A DNA stretch of 35,539 nucleotides from Thermaceae bacterium. Its GTDB lineage: Bacteria > Deinococcota > Deinococci > Deinococcales > Marinithermaceae. Positions 22,068 through 30,296 of the stretch are shown here, one piece after another. Numbering within the stretch: position 1 is the stretch's first letter; each line of letters begins with the position of its first letter. The position numbers were made by a program, and so were the translations under genes. The notes under the pieces are model-generated. The model was not told the DNA's origin and ran no database searches. It was given only the letters and a program-made list of their open reading frames with translations. The stretch covers positions 1 to 35,539 of the forward strand of contig WFXV01000052.1 in assembly GCA_015490435.1 (NCBI GenBank), written 5' to 3'.

Positions 22068-23105
22068 ATGCCCAAGATCGCCCTGCTTCCCGGCGACGGC
22101 ATCGGCCCCGAGGTCACCGAAGCAGCGGTCCGGGTGCTAGAGGCCCTGGACGCGGCCGAGGGGCTCGGGCTCGTCTTCGAGCGCTTCGCCTTTGGCGGCG
22201 AGGCGAACGACCGGTTTGGCGAGCCCTTCCCCGAGGAGACGAAAAGGGGCGTGCTCGAGGCCGACGCGGTGCTCCTCGGCGCGATCGGCGGTCCCAAGTG
22301 GGACGCGTTGCCCCGGGAAAAGCGCCCCGAGACCGGGCTCCTCGCCCTCCGGAAGACGCTCGGCCTCTTCGCCAACCTGCGCCCGGCCAAGGTGATGGCG
22401 GGGCTCGAGGCCCTCTCCCCCCTCCGCTCCGAGCTCGCCCGGGGGGTGGACCTCTTGATCGTGCGCGAGCTCACCGGGGGGATCTACTTCGGCACCCCCC
22501 GGGGCATCACCGAGGACGAGGCCTACAACACCATGCGCTATACCCGCCCCGAGGTGGAGCGGGTGGCCCGGGTGGCCTTCGATGCCGCGATGAAGCGGAA
22601 AAGGCGCCTCGTCAGCGTGGACAAGGCGAACGTGCTCGAGGTCAGCGAGTTCTGGCGCAAGGTGGTCGAGGAGGTGGCCCAGGACTATCCCGAGGTCGAG
22701 ACCGAACACCAGTACGTGGACGCGATGGCAATGCACCTGGTCACCCGGCCCCAGCGCTTCGACGTGGTGCTCACCGGCAACCTCTTCGGCGACATCCTCT
22801 CCGACCTGGCCTCGGTGCTCCCGGGCTCGCTCGGGCTCTTGCCCTCGGCCTCGCTCGGCGAGAAAACCCCGGTCTTCGAACCGGTCCACGGCTCGGCCCC
22901 GGACATCGCCGGGAAGGGCCGGGCGAACCCCGCCGCCGCCATCCTCTCCGCCGGGATGCTCCTCACCTACGCGCTCGAGCTCCCCGAACTCGGCCAGCGC
23001 GTCGAGCGGGCGGTGGAAACGGCGCTAAAGACCGCCCCCACCCCCGACCTCGGGGGCACGGCCGGCACCGAGGCCTTCACCGAGACGGTGCTAAAGGCGC
23101 TTTAG
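22068..23105 (+). CDS. leuB: 3-isopropylmalate dehydrogenase
   Basis: A 345-residue NAD-dependent decarboxylating dehydrogenase for leucine synthesis; it may also oxidise the methylmalate made from citramalate. The family hallmarks are ALLPGDGIGPEV at the start, GAIGGPKWD, LRKTLGLFANLRPAK, NLFGDILSDLASVLPGSLGLLPSASLG, and EPVHGSAPDIAGKGRANPAAAILSAGMLL. The ATG at 22068 begins four bases after the alkyltransferase stop with no separate promoter, so it depends on the leu leader or the internal promoter. Its last 15 bases overlap the convergent archaemetzincin gene. Confidence 0.95.
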   Translation: MPKIALLPGDGIGPEVTEAAVRVLEALDAAEGLGLVFERFAFGGEANDRFGEPFPEETKRGVLEADAVLLGAIGGPKWDALPREKRPETGLLALRKTLGLFANLRPAKVMAGLEALSPLRSELARGVDLLIVRELTGGIYFGTPRGITEDEAYNTMRYTRPEVERVARVAFDAAMKRKRRLVSVDKANVLEVSEFWRKVVEEVAQDYPEVETEHQYVDAMAMHLVTRPQRFDVVLTGNLFGDILSDLASVLPGSLGLLPSASLGEKTPVFEPVHGSAPDIAGKGRANPAAAILSAGMLLTYALELPELGQRVERAVETALKTAPTPDLGGTAGTEAFTETVLKAL

Positions 23106-23612
23106 GGTCTCCTCCAAAAGGGCCCGGCAGCGGGGGCAGAAAAACCGCCCCTTCTCGTCCACCTCGGCCACCGAGTTGGAAAAGCGCATCACGCAGGTGG
23201 GCTCGGGGCAGTGGCCGAGGCCGAAGGTGTGCCCGAGCTCGTGGTTCACTTCCTTCATAAGCCGCGAGAGGAAGCGCCGCCCGTCTTGGGTAACGAGGCG
23301 GTGGGCGCTCACCACCGCCGCCCGCCCCGGACGCTCGGCGAGGCCGAAGACGAAGTTGAGCCCGGGCTCAAAGAGGTCCGCCGCGGTCACCCCCACCACC
23401 CTTTTCGCCTCCGGACAGCAGGGCCTCAAAAAGGAAAGCACCGCCGCCGCCCGGTACTGGCCCCGGACGGGGTCGAAGGCCTCGGCCGGACTCTCCGCCG
23501 GATCGCCGACCGCGGCCACGAGCCCGAAGACCTCGAGCACGTTCGCCGCCACCGGATGCAAAAGCCTTGCGTCCATGCCATCCATGGACACGAGCACGAC
23601 GGGGGCGTTCAC
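23091..23612 (-). CDS. Archaemetzincin-like zinc metalloprotease (peptidase family M54)
   Basis: A protein of about 173 residues with the archaemetzincin zinc signature: EVNHELGHTFGLGHC (H-E-x-x-H-x-x-G-x-x-H-C), then a second cysteine four residues later in CPEPTCVM, and near the end the pair FFCPRC, which binds a structural zinc. The remainder fits the family, for example RVVGVTAADLFEPGLNFVFGLAERPGRAAVVSAHRL. The substrate is unknown. GTG 23612 is chosen because a TACGCT box ends six bases before it; an ATG at 23645 would add 11 residues. It is more common in archaea than in bacteria. It overlaps the leuB end, and its promoter region overlaps that of the divergent SDR gene. Confidence 0.87.
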   Translation of the reverse strand: MNAPVVLVSMDGMDARLLHPVAANVLEVFGLVAAVGDPAESPAEAFDPVRGQYRAAAVLSFLRPCCPEAKRVVGVTAADLFEPGLNFVFGLAERPGRAAVVSAHRLVTQDGRRFLSRLMKEVNHELGHTFGLGHCPEPTCVMRFSNSVAEVDEKGRFFCPRCRALLEETLKRL

Positions 23613-23637
23613 GCTCCGAGCGTACACCCGATACACT
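23608..23637 (+). promoter_or_regulatory. Leaderless promoter of the SDR-ilvD operon
   Basis: TTCACG (23608-23613), an 18-base spacer and TACACT (23632-23637) precede ATG 23644 by six bases. The region overlaps the start of the archaemetzincin gene on the other strand. Confidence 0.55.
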
Positions 23638-23643
23638 CGGGGC

Positions 23644-24393
23644 ATGAGGCTAAGGAACACCACCTGGATCCTGACCGGCGCCTCCCGGGGCATCGGCCGG
23701 GCGCTCGCGCTCCTTCTCGCCGAGCGGGGTGCCCGGCTCGTGCTCTCCGCTCGCCACGCCGCCCCCCTCGCCGAGGTCGCCGCCCTGGTGCGGGAAAAGG
23801 GGAGCGAGGCGATCCCGGTCGAGGGCTCGGCGGGCCGTCCCGAGGTCGCCGACCGGCTGGTGCGGGCGGCGAAAAAGCTCGGGAACTTCACCGGCTTCAT
23901 CCATAACGCCGGAGTGCTGCACGCCGGTCCCCTGCTCTGGGAGCTCCCCGAGCCCCACTGGGACGAGGTAATGGAGGCGAACGTCAAGGCCGGTTACCAG
24001 CTCATCCGCTACGCCGTCCCCGAGCTCATCCAGGCGGGCGGCGGGGTGGCGGTCTTCTTCGGCTCCGGCGCGGCCGAGTCGAACCTTCCCGGCATCGGCG
24101 CCTACGCCGTGGCCAAGGCCGCCGAGGAGCACCTCGCCCGCCAGCTCGCTGCCGAGGCCCCCGAGATCACGAGCTTCGTCTACCGCCCCGGGGTGGTGGA
24201 GACCCGCATGCAGCAAGAGGCCCGCACCGCCGAGGGCGGGGCCGCCGAGGTCTTGCACCGGGTCTTCCGCGGCTACAAGGAGCAGGGCATCCTGCTCACC
24301 CCGGAGGAGAGCGCCCGGGCGCTCATCCGCATCCTCGAGGGCGATCCCCGGCGCTTTTCCGGCAAGGTCGCGACCTGGGAGGACGGGGCATGA
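23644..24393 (+). CDS. Short-chain dehydrogenase/reductase
   Basis: A 249-residue SDR with a Rossmann fold. The cofactor motif TGASRGIGRALALLLAERGA is at residues 12-31. The NNAG-like motif reads HNAGVLHAGP, the active-site serine lies in VFFGSGAAES, and the catalytic Y-x-x-x-K is YAVAK. The Arg after TGxxxG(I)G suggests NADP preference, though this is weak. The substrate is not known; PGVVETRMQQ in the C-terminal part is typical of the YueD/sepiapterin-reductase-like group. It starts six bases after a TACACT box, and its TGA stop overlaps the ilvD ATG (ATGA), so it is co-translated with ilvD. Confidence 0.9.
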   Translation: MRLRNTTWILTGASRGIGRALALLLAERGARLVLSARHAAPLAEVAALVREKGSEAIPVEGSAGRPEVADRLVRAAKKLGNFTGFIHNAGVLHAGPLLWELPEPHWDEVMEANVKAGYQLIRYAVPELIQAGGGVAVFFGSGAAESNLPGIGAYAVAKAAEEHLARQLAAEAPEITSFVYRPGVVETRMQQEARTAEGGAAEVLHRVFRGYKEQGILLTPEESARALIRILEGDPRRFSGKVATWEDGA

Positions 24394-26075
24394 GGAGCGA
24401 TCGTATCAAGAAAGGCGCCGACCGCGCCCCCCACCGCTCGCTGCTTAGGGCCACCGGGGTGATCGAGCGCGAGTCCGACTTCGAAAAGCCCTTCATCGCG
24501 GTGGTGAACTCCTACGTGGACATCGTCCCGGGCCACGCCCACCTCCGCGAGTTCGTCCAGAGCATCAAGCGCTACATCCGCGAGGCCGGCGGGGTGCCCT
24601 TCGAGTTCAACACCATCGGGGTGGACGACGGCATCGCCATGGGCCACGAGGGGATGCACTGGAGCCTCCCCTCCCGGGAGCTGATCGCCGACAGCGTCGA
24701 GACCATGCTCCGGGCCCACGCCTTCGACGCCGCGATCTTCATCCCCAACTGCGACAAGATCGTGCCCGGGATGCTGATGGCCGCGCTCCGGGTCAACATC
24801 CCCTCGATCTTCGTCTCGGGCGGGCCGATGCGGGCGGGGGTGCTCCCCTCGTCGGGCCGGGTGGTGGACCTGATCAGCGTCTTCGAGGCCCTGGGGCAGC
24901 TCAAAAAGGGCGAGATCGACGAGGACGAGCTCAAGGAGATCGAGACCTACGCCTGCCCCGGCTGCGGGTCGTGCTCCGGGCTCTTCACCGCGAACAGCAT
25001 GAACTCGCTGCTCGAAGCCCTGGGCCTCGCCCTCCCCGGAAACGGCACCATCTTGGCCGAGGACCCGCGCCGCGAGGAGCTCAAGAAGAAGGCCGCCTAC
25101 CGGGTGGTCGAGCTCGCCTTCGGGGACCTAAAGCCCCGGGACATCGTCTCCCTGGCCTCCTTCGAGAACGCCTTCCGGCTCGACGTGGCCATGGGCGGCT
25201 CGACGAACACCGTGCTCCACACCCTGGCCGCCGCCGAGGAGGCGGGGATCCCCTTCCCGCTCGAGCGCCTCGACGAGATCGGCCGCACCACCCCGACGCT
25301 CTCCAAGATCGCCCCGAGCTCCGCCTATCACATGGAGGACCTCGACCGCGCCGGCGGCATCCACGCGATCCTGAAGGAGCTCGCCCGGGGGGGCTACCTG
25401 AACCTCGAGGCCATGACCGTGCAAGGGAAGACGCTCGGGGAGGTGCTCGAGGAGGGCGACTTCGAAATCAAGGACGAGCGGGTCATCCGCCGGCTGGAAA
25501 ACCCCTACGACGAAAAGGGCGGCCTCCGGATCCTCTTCGGGAGTCTCGCGCCCGAGGGGGCGGTGGTGAAGACCGCCGGGGTCGATCCCAAGATGATGCG
25601 CCATACCGGCCCGGCGCGGGTCTTCGACTCCGAGGAGGAGGCCCAGGCCGCGATCAACGGTGGCAAGATCCGCCCCGGCGACGTGGTGGTGATCCGCTAC
25701 GAGGGGCCTAGGGGCGGGCCCGGGATGCGGGAGATGCTCGCCCCCACCTCGGCGCTCGTGGGCATGGGGCTCGGCGACTCGGTGGCGCTCATCACCGACG
25801 GGCGCTTCTCCGGCGGCACCCGGGGCGCGGCCATCGGCCACGTCTCCCCCGAAGCCGCCGAGGGCGGGCCGATCGGCCTGGTCGAGGAGGGCGACCTGAT
25901 CGCGATCGACCTCGTCGAGGGCCGGGTGGACCTGCTCGTGGACGAAGCCGAGCTCGAAAGGCGCCGAGCACGCTTCAAGCCCCTCAAGAAGCCGGTGAAC
26001 GGCTCCTGGCTGAAGCGCTACCGGGCGCTGGTGACGAACGCCTCCCGGGGCGCGGTGCTAAGGGAGCCGGAGTAA
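24390..26075 (+). CDS. ilvD: Dihydroxy-acid dehydratase
   Basis: A 561-residue iron-sulfur enzyme that dehydrates dihydroxy-isovalerate and dihydroxy-methylvalerate, the penultimate step to valine and isoleucine and the source of the leucine precursor. Cluster-binding cysteines are visible in FIPNCDKIVPGM and YACPGCGSCSGLFTANSMN. Other hallmarks are VDDGIAMGHEGMHWSLPSRELIADS, VAMGGSTNTVLHTLA and TDGRFSGGTRGAAIGHVSPEA. Its ATG overlaps the SDR stop. A hairpin terminator follows its stop. Confidence 0.95.
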   Translation: MRSDRIKKGADRAPHRSLLRATGVIERESDFEKPFIAVVNSYVDIVPGHAHLREFVQSIKRYIREAGGVPFEFNTIGVDDGIAMGHEGMHWSLPSRELIADSVETMLRAHAFDAAIFIPNCDKIVPGMLMAALRVNIPSIFVSGGPMRAGVLPSSGRVVDLISVFEALGQLKKGEIDEDELKEIETYACPGCGSCSGLFTANSMNSLLEALGLALPGNGTILAEDPRREELKKKAAYRVVELAFGDLKPRDIVSLASFENAFRLDVAMGGSTNTVLHTLAAAEEAGIPFPLERLDEIGRTTPTLSKIAPSSAYHMEDLDRAGGIHAILKELARGGYLNLEAMTVQGKTLGEVLEEGDFEIKDERVIRRLENPYDEKGGLRILFGSLAPEGAVVKTAGVDPKMMRHTGPARVFDSEEEAQAAINGGKIRPGDVVVIRYEGPRGGPGMREMLAPTSALVGMGLGDSVALITDGRFSGGTRGAAIGHVSPEAAEGGPIGLVEEGDLIAIDLVEGRVDLLVDEAELERRRARFKPLKKPVNGSWLKRYRALVTNASRGAVLREPE

Positions 26076-26090
26076 GGGAACGCCTTCCGA

Positions 26091-26127
26091 AACCGCGGGA
26101 ACTTGCGCGCCCGCGGTTCATATTTTT
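26091..26127 (+). terminator. Intrinsic terminator after ilvD
   Basis: AACCGCGGG (26091-26099) pairs perfectly with CCCGCGGTT (26110-26118) around ten bases, followed by CATATTTTT. It separates ilvD from the NEW3/ABC operon. Confidence 0.75.
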
Positions 26128-26171
26128 AAATCGGCCTTAGAGGTACTTTGGTGCGCTAGAGGAGGTGAACG

Positions 26172-27320
26172 ATGCGGAGACTCGCGGGCCTTTTGCTGGC
26201 GTTTGCGGTGGCCTTTGCGCAGGGCAAGGTGGACTACAAGGGGCTGGTCGTCGGCACCCCCTACCCCGCCCTCACGGTCAAGGCGGGGGAGGTGGTGAAC
26301 CTCGCGCTCGAGCTCAAGAACTTCGGCCTGCCCCCCCAGTACGTCCGGCTCCGCGTCGAGGGCGTGCCCAAAGGCTGGACCGCGGCCTTCCTCGGCAACG
26401 GCCGGGTGGTCGAGGCCGCCTTCCTCGCCCCCGACGCCAGCGAGAACCTGACCCTCCGGGTCGAGGTGCCAGAGGGGGTGAAGGAGGGCCGCTACCCGAT
26501 GACCGTCGTCGCCGAGGGCAGCACGGCGAAAAGCGAGCTCCCCATCGTCCTCACCGTGGGCAAGGTGCTCCCGCCCTCCTTGAAGCTCGAGGTCGAGCTC
26601 CCGGTCCTAAAGGGCACCCCCACCACCACCTTCCGCTACCGAGCGACGCTTAAGAACGAGTCCGACCAGGACCTCCTCGTCGGCCTCGAAGCCGACGCGC
26701 CCCAGGGGTTCGAGGTCGTCTTCAAGCCGCAGTTTTCCGGCCAGGAGGTGACCACCCTCCCGATCAAGGCGGGCGAGACCAAGAACCTCGACATCGAGGT
26801 CAGCCCCCCGCCCAAGGTGGAGGCCGGGGAGTACGCGATCCGGGTCACCGCCCGGGCCGGGGCGGCGAAGGCGGGCGTCGAGCTCAAGGCGATCGTCACC
26901 GGCCGTCCCGAGCTCACCCTCACCACCCCCGACGGCCGGCTCTCGGGCCGCGCCTACGCCGGCCGCGAGTCCCCCTTGAAGCTGGTGATTAAGAACCGCG
27001 GCAGCGCCGAGGCGAAGAACGTCGAGCTCTCCTCCTTCGAGCCCTCGGGCTGGGAGGTCACCTTCGACCCCAAGACGATCCCCTCGATCCCCGCGGGCGA
27101 GAAGGCCGAGGTGACCGCGAAGATCAAGCCCTCGGCCAAGGCGATCGCCGGTGACTACATGGTGACGATCACCGCCAAGCCCAAGAACGGCACCTCCGAG
27201 TCCGCCGACTTCCGCATCACCGTGCTGACCTCGACGATGTGGGGCATCGTCGGCGTGGGGCTGGTGGCGGTGGCGCTCGGCGTGCTGGCGCTCGCGGTGG
27301 CGCGCTTCGGGCGGCGATGA
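26172..27320 (+). CDS. Secreted NEW3-domain protein anchored by a C-terminal helix
   Basis: A 382-residue exported protein. Residues 1-17 are a signal peptide ending AFAQG. The rest is a series of about three immunoglobulin-like beta-sandwich domains of the NEW3 (alpha-galactosidase-associated) kind: repeated patterns such as GEVVNLALELKNFG, PKGWTAAFL, AGETKNLDIEVSPPP and AGDYMVTITAKPKNG. A transmembrane helix near the end (GIVGVGLVAVALGVLALAVA) followed by RFGRR anchors it with the domains outside. AGAGGAGGTG lies before ATG 26172. It overlaps the ABC ATPase gene by four bases and likely is the extracytoplasmic partner of that transporter. Function unknown. Confidence 0.87.
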   Translation: MRRLAGLLLAFAVAFAQGKVDYKGLVVGTPYPALTVKAGEVVNLALELKNFGLPPQYVRLRVEGVPKGWTAAFLGNGRVVEAAFLAPDASENLTLRVEVPEGVKEGRYPMTVVAEGSTAKSELPIVLTVGKVLPPSLKLEVELPVLKGTPTTTFRYRATLKNESDQDLLVGLEADAPQGFEVVFKPQFSGQEVTTLPIKAGETKNLDIEVSPPPKVEAGEYAIRVTARAGAAKAGVELKAIVTGRPELTLTTPDGRLSGRAYAGRESPLKLVIKNRGSAEAKNVELSSFEPSGWEVTFDPKTIPSIPAGEKAEVTAKIKPSAKAIAGDYMVTITAKPKNGTSESADFRITVLTSTMWGIVGVGLVAVALGVLALAVARFGRR

Positions 27321-28252
27321 TGGCGGCGATCGAGACCCAAGGCCTCACCAAGCGCTACGGGCGGCTGGTGGCGGTGGAGGATCTCGACCTCGTGGTCGAG
27401 CGGGGCGAGGTCTTCGGCATCCTGGGGCCGAACGGCTCCGGGAAGACCACCACCATCCTGATGCTCCTCGGCCTCACCGAGCCCACCGCCGGCACCGTCC
27501 GGGTGCTCGGCCGCGACCCGGTGCGCGAGCCCCTTAAGGTCAAGCGGCGGGTCGGCTACCTCCCGGACACGGTGGGGTTCTACGACGAGCTTTCGGGCCG
27601 GGAGAACCTCCGCTACACCGCCCAGCTGAACGGCATGCGGGGCCCGGCGGTGGAGGCCAGGATCGAGGAGCTCCTCGGCCAGATGGGCCTCCTCGACGCC
27701 GCCGACCGCCCGGTGCGCACCTACTCCCGGGGCATGAAGCAAAGGCTCGGGCTCGCCGACGTCTTGCTCAAAGAGCCCGAGCTCGTGATCCTGGACGAGC
27801 CCACCCTGGGCCTCGACCCCCAGGCGGCCCACGAGTTCTTGGGCCTCATCCGATCGCTCAAGGAGCGGGGCCTCACTGTGCTCCTCTCCTCCCACCTGCT
27901 CCACCAGGTGCAGGCGATCACCGACCGGGTGGGGCTCTTCCGGAAGGGGCGGATGGAACTCGTGGGCTCGGTGCCCGAGCTCGCGAAAAAGGTGCTCGGC
28001 GGGGCCTACCGGATCCGGGTCCGGGCCGAGGGCGAGGGGCTCGAATCGGCCCTCGCCGCGATCCCCGGCGTCCTCCGGGTCCGCCGGGAGAACGGGGGAT
28101 TCCTGCTCGAGACCGAGCGGGACCTGAGGCCCGACGTGGCCCGGGCGGTGGTCCGGGAGGGGGGGAGGCTTTTCGGGCTTGAGCTCGAGGAGCCCAGCCT
28201 CGACGAGATCTACCGCGCCTACTTCGAGGAGGTGAACCGTGACGCGGCGTGA
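27317..28252 (+). CDS. ABC transporter ATP-binding protein (NosF/CcmA-like)
   Basis: A 311-residue ATPase. Walker A is GPNGSGKTTTILMLLGL, the signature is TYSRGMKQRLGLADVLL, Walker B is LVILDEPTLGLDP, and the switch histidine lies in LLSSHLLHQV. The C-terminal 80 residues form an extra domain seen in drug- and NosF-type exporters. The start may be ATG 27317 or the adjoining ATG 27320; both overlap the upstream stop. It overlaps the permease gene by 14 bases. The transported substrate cannot be read from sequence. The NosDFY-like arrangement (secreted protein, ATPase, permease) is only an analogy, since no NosD-type repeat protein is present. Confidence 0.92.
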   Translation: MMAAIETQGLTKRYGRLVAVEDLDLVVERGEVFGILGPNGSGKTTTILMLLGLTEPTAGTVRVLGRDPVREPLKVKRRVGYLPDTVGFYDELSGRENLRYTAQLNGMRGPAVEARIEELLGQMGLLDAADRPVRTYSRGMKQRLGLADVLLKEPELVILDEPTLGLDPQAAHEFLGLIRSLKERGLTVLLSSHLLHQVQAITDRVGLFRKGRMELVGSVPELAKKVLGGAYRIRVRAEGEGLESALAAIPGVLRVRRENGGFLLETERDLRPDVARAVVREGGRLFGLELEEPSLDEIYRAYFEEVNRDAA

Positions 28253-29195
28253 GGGTTCGGCCTTCTCCGGCCTAGGCGTGGTCTTTCTGAAGGAGTTCGC
28301 CGACCAGCTCTCGGGCACCCGGATGCGGCTTTTGGAAGCGCTGATCGTCCTCACCGCGATGGCCACCATCTACGCCGCCATCCAGACGATCAAGAACGTG
28401 GTCGGCGAGGACGTCTTCCTCTTCTTGCGCCTCTTCACCACCGCCAAGGAGCCGCTCCCCTCCTTCGTCGCCTTCGCCGGCTTCCTCGTGCCCCTGCTCG
28501 CGATCGCCCTCGGCTTCGACGCGGTGAACGGCGAGTTCCAGCGCCGCACCCTGGGCCGGGTGCTCTCCCAGCCGATCTACCGGGACGCGCTGCTTTTTGG
28601 CAAGTACCTGGCCGGGCTCGCCACCTTGGCGCTCGTCTTGCTCGCGGTCTGGCTGCTCATCACCGGGCTCGGCATTCTCTTCACCGGCCTCGCCGCCTCG
28701 GGCGAGGAGGTGGCGCGGAGCCTTCTCTACCTCGCCGCCACCCTGGCCTACGGCGGCGTCTGGCTGGCGGTGGCGCTCTTCTTCTCGGTTGTCTTCAAAA
28801 GCCCCACCACCAGCGCCCTGGCGGCGATCGGCGTCTGGCTCTTCTTCACCGTCTTCTGGGGCATGATCGCGGGGCTCTTGGCCCCGGTGATCAGCCCGGT
28901 CCACTACGGCTTCCCCGAGGAGGTGCTGAGGCAGGCCCAGACCGAGCTCGCCCTCGCCCGCCTCGCCCCGAACACCCTCTACGCCGAGGCCACGCTCGCG
29001 CTGCTTCAGCCCGAAGTAAGGGCGCTCGGGCCGGTGCTCCCGGCCCAGCTCGAGGGAATGGTGCTCGGCACCCCCCTGCCCCTTTCCCAGTCGGTGCTCC
29101 TCGTCTGGCCCCAGTTCGCCGGCCTGATCGCCGCCGGCGTGCTCTTTTTCACCCTGGCCTACGTCGTCTTCCAACGGATGGAGATTCGGGCTTGA
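28239..29195 (+). CDS. ABC transporter permease (ABC-2/NosY-like)
   Basis: A 318-residue membrane protein with about six transmembrane segments, for example ALIVLTAMATIYAAI, FAGFLVPLLAIALGFDAV, YLAGLATLALVLLAVWLLITGLGILF and IGVWLFFTVFWGMIAGLLAPVI. The segment FDAVNGEFQRRTLGRVLSQPI after helix 2 is typical of ABC-2 permeases, where E-R-x-x-x-T-L-x-x-x-L-x-x-P is expected. The start is GTG 28239 within the end of the ATPase gene. It should form the membrane channel used by that ATPase. A strong hairpin terminator follows. Confidence 0.9.
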   Translation: MTRREGSAFSGLGVVFLKEFADQLSGTRMRLLEALIVLTAMATIYAAIQTIKNVVGEDVFLFLRLFTTAKEPLPSFVAFAGFLVPLLAIALGFDAVNGEFQRRTLGRVLSQPIYRDALLFGKYLAGLATLALVLLAVWLLITGLGILFTGLAASGEEVARSLLYLAATLAYGGVWLAVALFFSVVFKSPTTSALAAIGVWLFFTVFWGMIAGLLAPVISPVHYGFPEEVLRQAQTELALARLAPNTLYAEATLALLQPEVRALGPVLPAQLEGMVLGTPLPLSQSVLLVWPQFAGLIAAGVLFFTLAYVVFQRMEIRA

Positions 29196-29208
29196 GGTGG
29201 GAAGAAAA

Positions 29209-29233
29209 GGGGCCCGCCCTTTGGGCGGGCCCC
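29209..29233. terminator. Bidirectional hairpin terminator between convergent genes
   Basis: GGGGCCCGCCC (29209-29219) pairs perfectly with GGGCGGGCCCC (29223-29233) around TTT, eleven pairs. On the minus strand the stem is followed by CTTTTCTTCC, which gives a short T run for the cupin transcript; on the plus strand the tail is only CGCGTTT. Confidence 0.75.
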
Positions 29234-29246
29234 TCGCGTTTCGGCT

Positions 29247-29612
29247 TTACTCCAGCCACTCGGTCCGGTATTCCTCGGTCTTTGGCACCACGCAAAGGAA
29301 GAGCACCGGGTCCTCTCCCACGTTCTCGTACCAGTGGGCGACGCCCGGGGGGATGAAGACCACGTCCCCGGGCCCGATCTCGTAGACCGCGTCGCCGAGC
29401 CCGATCCGCATCCGCCCGGCGAGGACGTACTGCTCGTGCTCGACGTCGGGGTGGCGGTGTTTCTTGATCCTCCCGCCGGGAAGCAGGGTGAACCGGCGGA
29501 GAACGAAGTTCGGCGCCTCCTCGGGGCCGATCAGGACCTGGATGAATGCCCCCTCGGCGTCGTCCACCGGTACCCGCCGCACCTTGTCCGCGTGGATGAC
29601 CTTGGCCTTCAA
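29247..29612 (-). CDS. Cupin-domain protein
   Basis: A 121-residue single-cupin protein. Motif 1 reads GGRIKKHRHPDVEHEQYVLAGRM, with the two histidines and glutamate that bind metal, and motif 2 reads GPGDVVFIPPGVAHWYEN with the final histidine. Small cupins of this kind act in sugar isomerisation, as dioxygenases or as sensors; the substrate is unknown. I choose the TTG at 29612 (reading MKAKVIHADKV), which overlaps the upstream stop as TTGA and has GGGAGGGGAGG before it; the GTG at 29627 is an alternative. It follows the phosphoribosyltransferase gene in one operon. Confidence 0.85.
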   Translation of the reverse strand: MKAKVIHADKVRRVPVDDAEGAFIQVLIGPEEAPNFVLRRFTLLPGGRIKKHRHPDVEHEQYVLAGRMRIGLGDAVYEIGPGDVVFIPPGVAHWYENVGEDPVLFLCVVPKTEEYRTEWLE

Positions 29613-30241
29613 GCCTCCCCTCCCCACTTGGCCAACAGGGCCACGACCTCGTCGTCCTCCACCTGGGGAAAGACCTCGTAGTAGGCGGCGACGGCGGTGA
29701 AGTCGGGCGGGGTCGAGAGCACCACCACCTCGGCCTTGTCCCGAAGCCGCTCCACCGCCTCCGGCGGCGCCACCGGCACCGCCACCACCACCCGCGCGGG
29801 GGCCTCGGCGCGCACCGCCGCCAGCGCCGCCTCCATGGTGCTGCCGGTGGCCATGCCGTCGTCGGTGAGCACGACCATCCGGCCGGTGAGCGGCTCCTTG
29901 GGCCGGACCGCGCGGTACTTCGCCCTCCGCTCCTCGATCACCCGGAGCTGCCGCGCCACCTCGTTGCGGATGTAGGCCTCGCCGGCGTAGCGGTAGGCGT
30001 AGGGCTGGAGGATCACCTCGCCAGTCTCCGCCACCGCCCCGAGGGCGAACTCGGGGTTGCCGGGGGCCCCGATCTTGCGCGCCAGGATGACGTCCATCGT
30101 CCCGCCCAGGCGCTCGGCGAGGACGTCGGCGATCACCACCCCGCCCCGGGGAATGCCCAGCACCACCGGGGCTACGAGCCCGAGCGGGCGCACCGCCTCG
30201 GCCAAGAGTTCCGCCGCGTGCCGGCGATCCTTGAACCGCAC
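29609..30241 (-). CDS. Phosphoribosyltransferase-domain protein
   Basis: A 210-residue protein of the type I phosphoribosyltransferase fold. The PRPP-binding loop is MVVLTDDGMATGSTMEAAL, and the N-terminal part has GIPRGGVVIADVLAERLG followed by DVILARKIGAPGNPEFALGAVAE. This short form, without an attached hydrolase, is common as a stand-alone gene of unknown role. The start is GTG 30241, six bases after a TACAAT box on this strand. It overlaps the cupin gene by a few bases. Confidence 0.88.
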   Translation of the reverse strand: MRFKDRRHAAELLAEAVRPLGLVAPVVLGIPRGGVVIADVLAERLGGTMDVILARKIGAPGNPEFALGAVAETGEVILQPYAYRYAGEAYIRNEVARQLRVIEERRAKYRAVRPKEPLTGRMVVLTDDGMATGSTMEAALAAVRAEAPARVVVAVPVAPPEAVERLRDKAEVVVLSTPPDFTAVAAYYEVFPQVEDDEVVALLAKWGGEA

Positions 30242-30247
30242 GTTTTC

Positions 30248-30253
30248 ATTGTA
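30248..30253 (-). promoter_or_regulatory. Leaderless -10 box of the phosphoribosyltransferase gene
   Basis: TACAAT on the minus strand ends six bases before GTG 30241. An ATG between them is out of frame, which supports GTG as the true start. Confidence 0.55.
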
Positions 30254-30296
30254 ATCGCCGGAGCCGGTTTTTTCCGCGATTTTTCCCCACCCCGGC

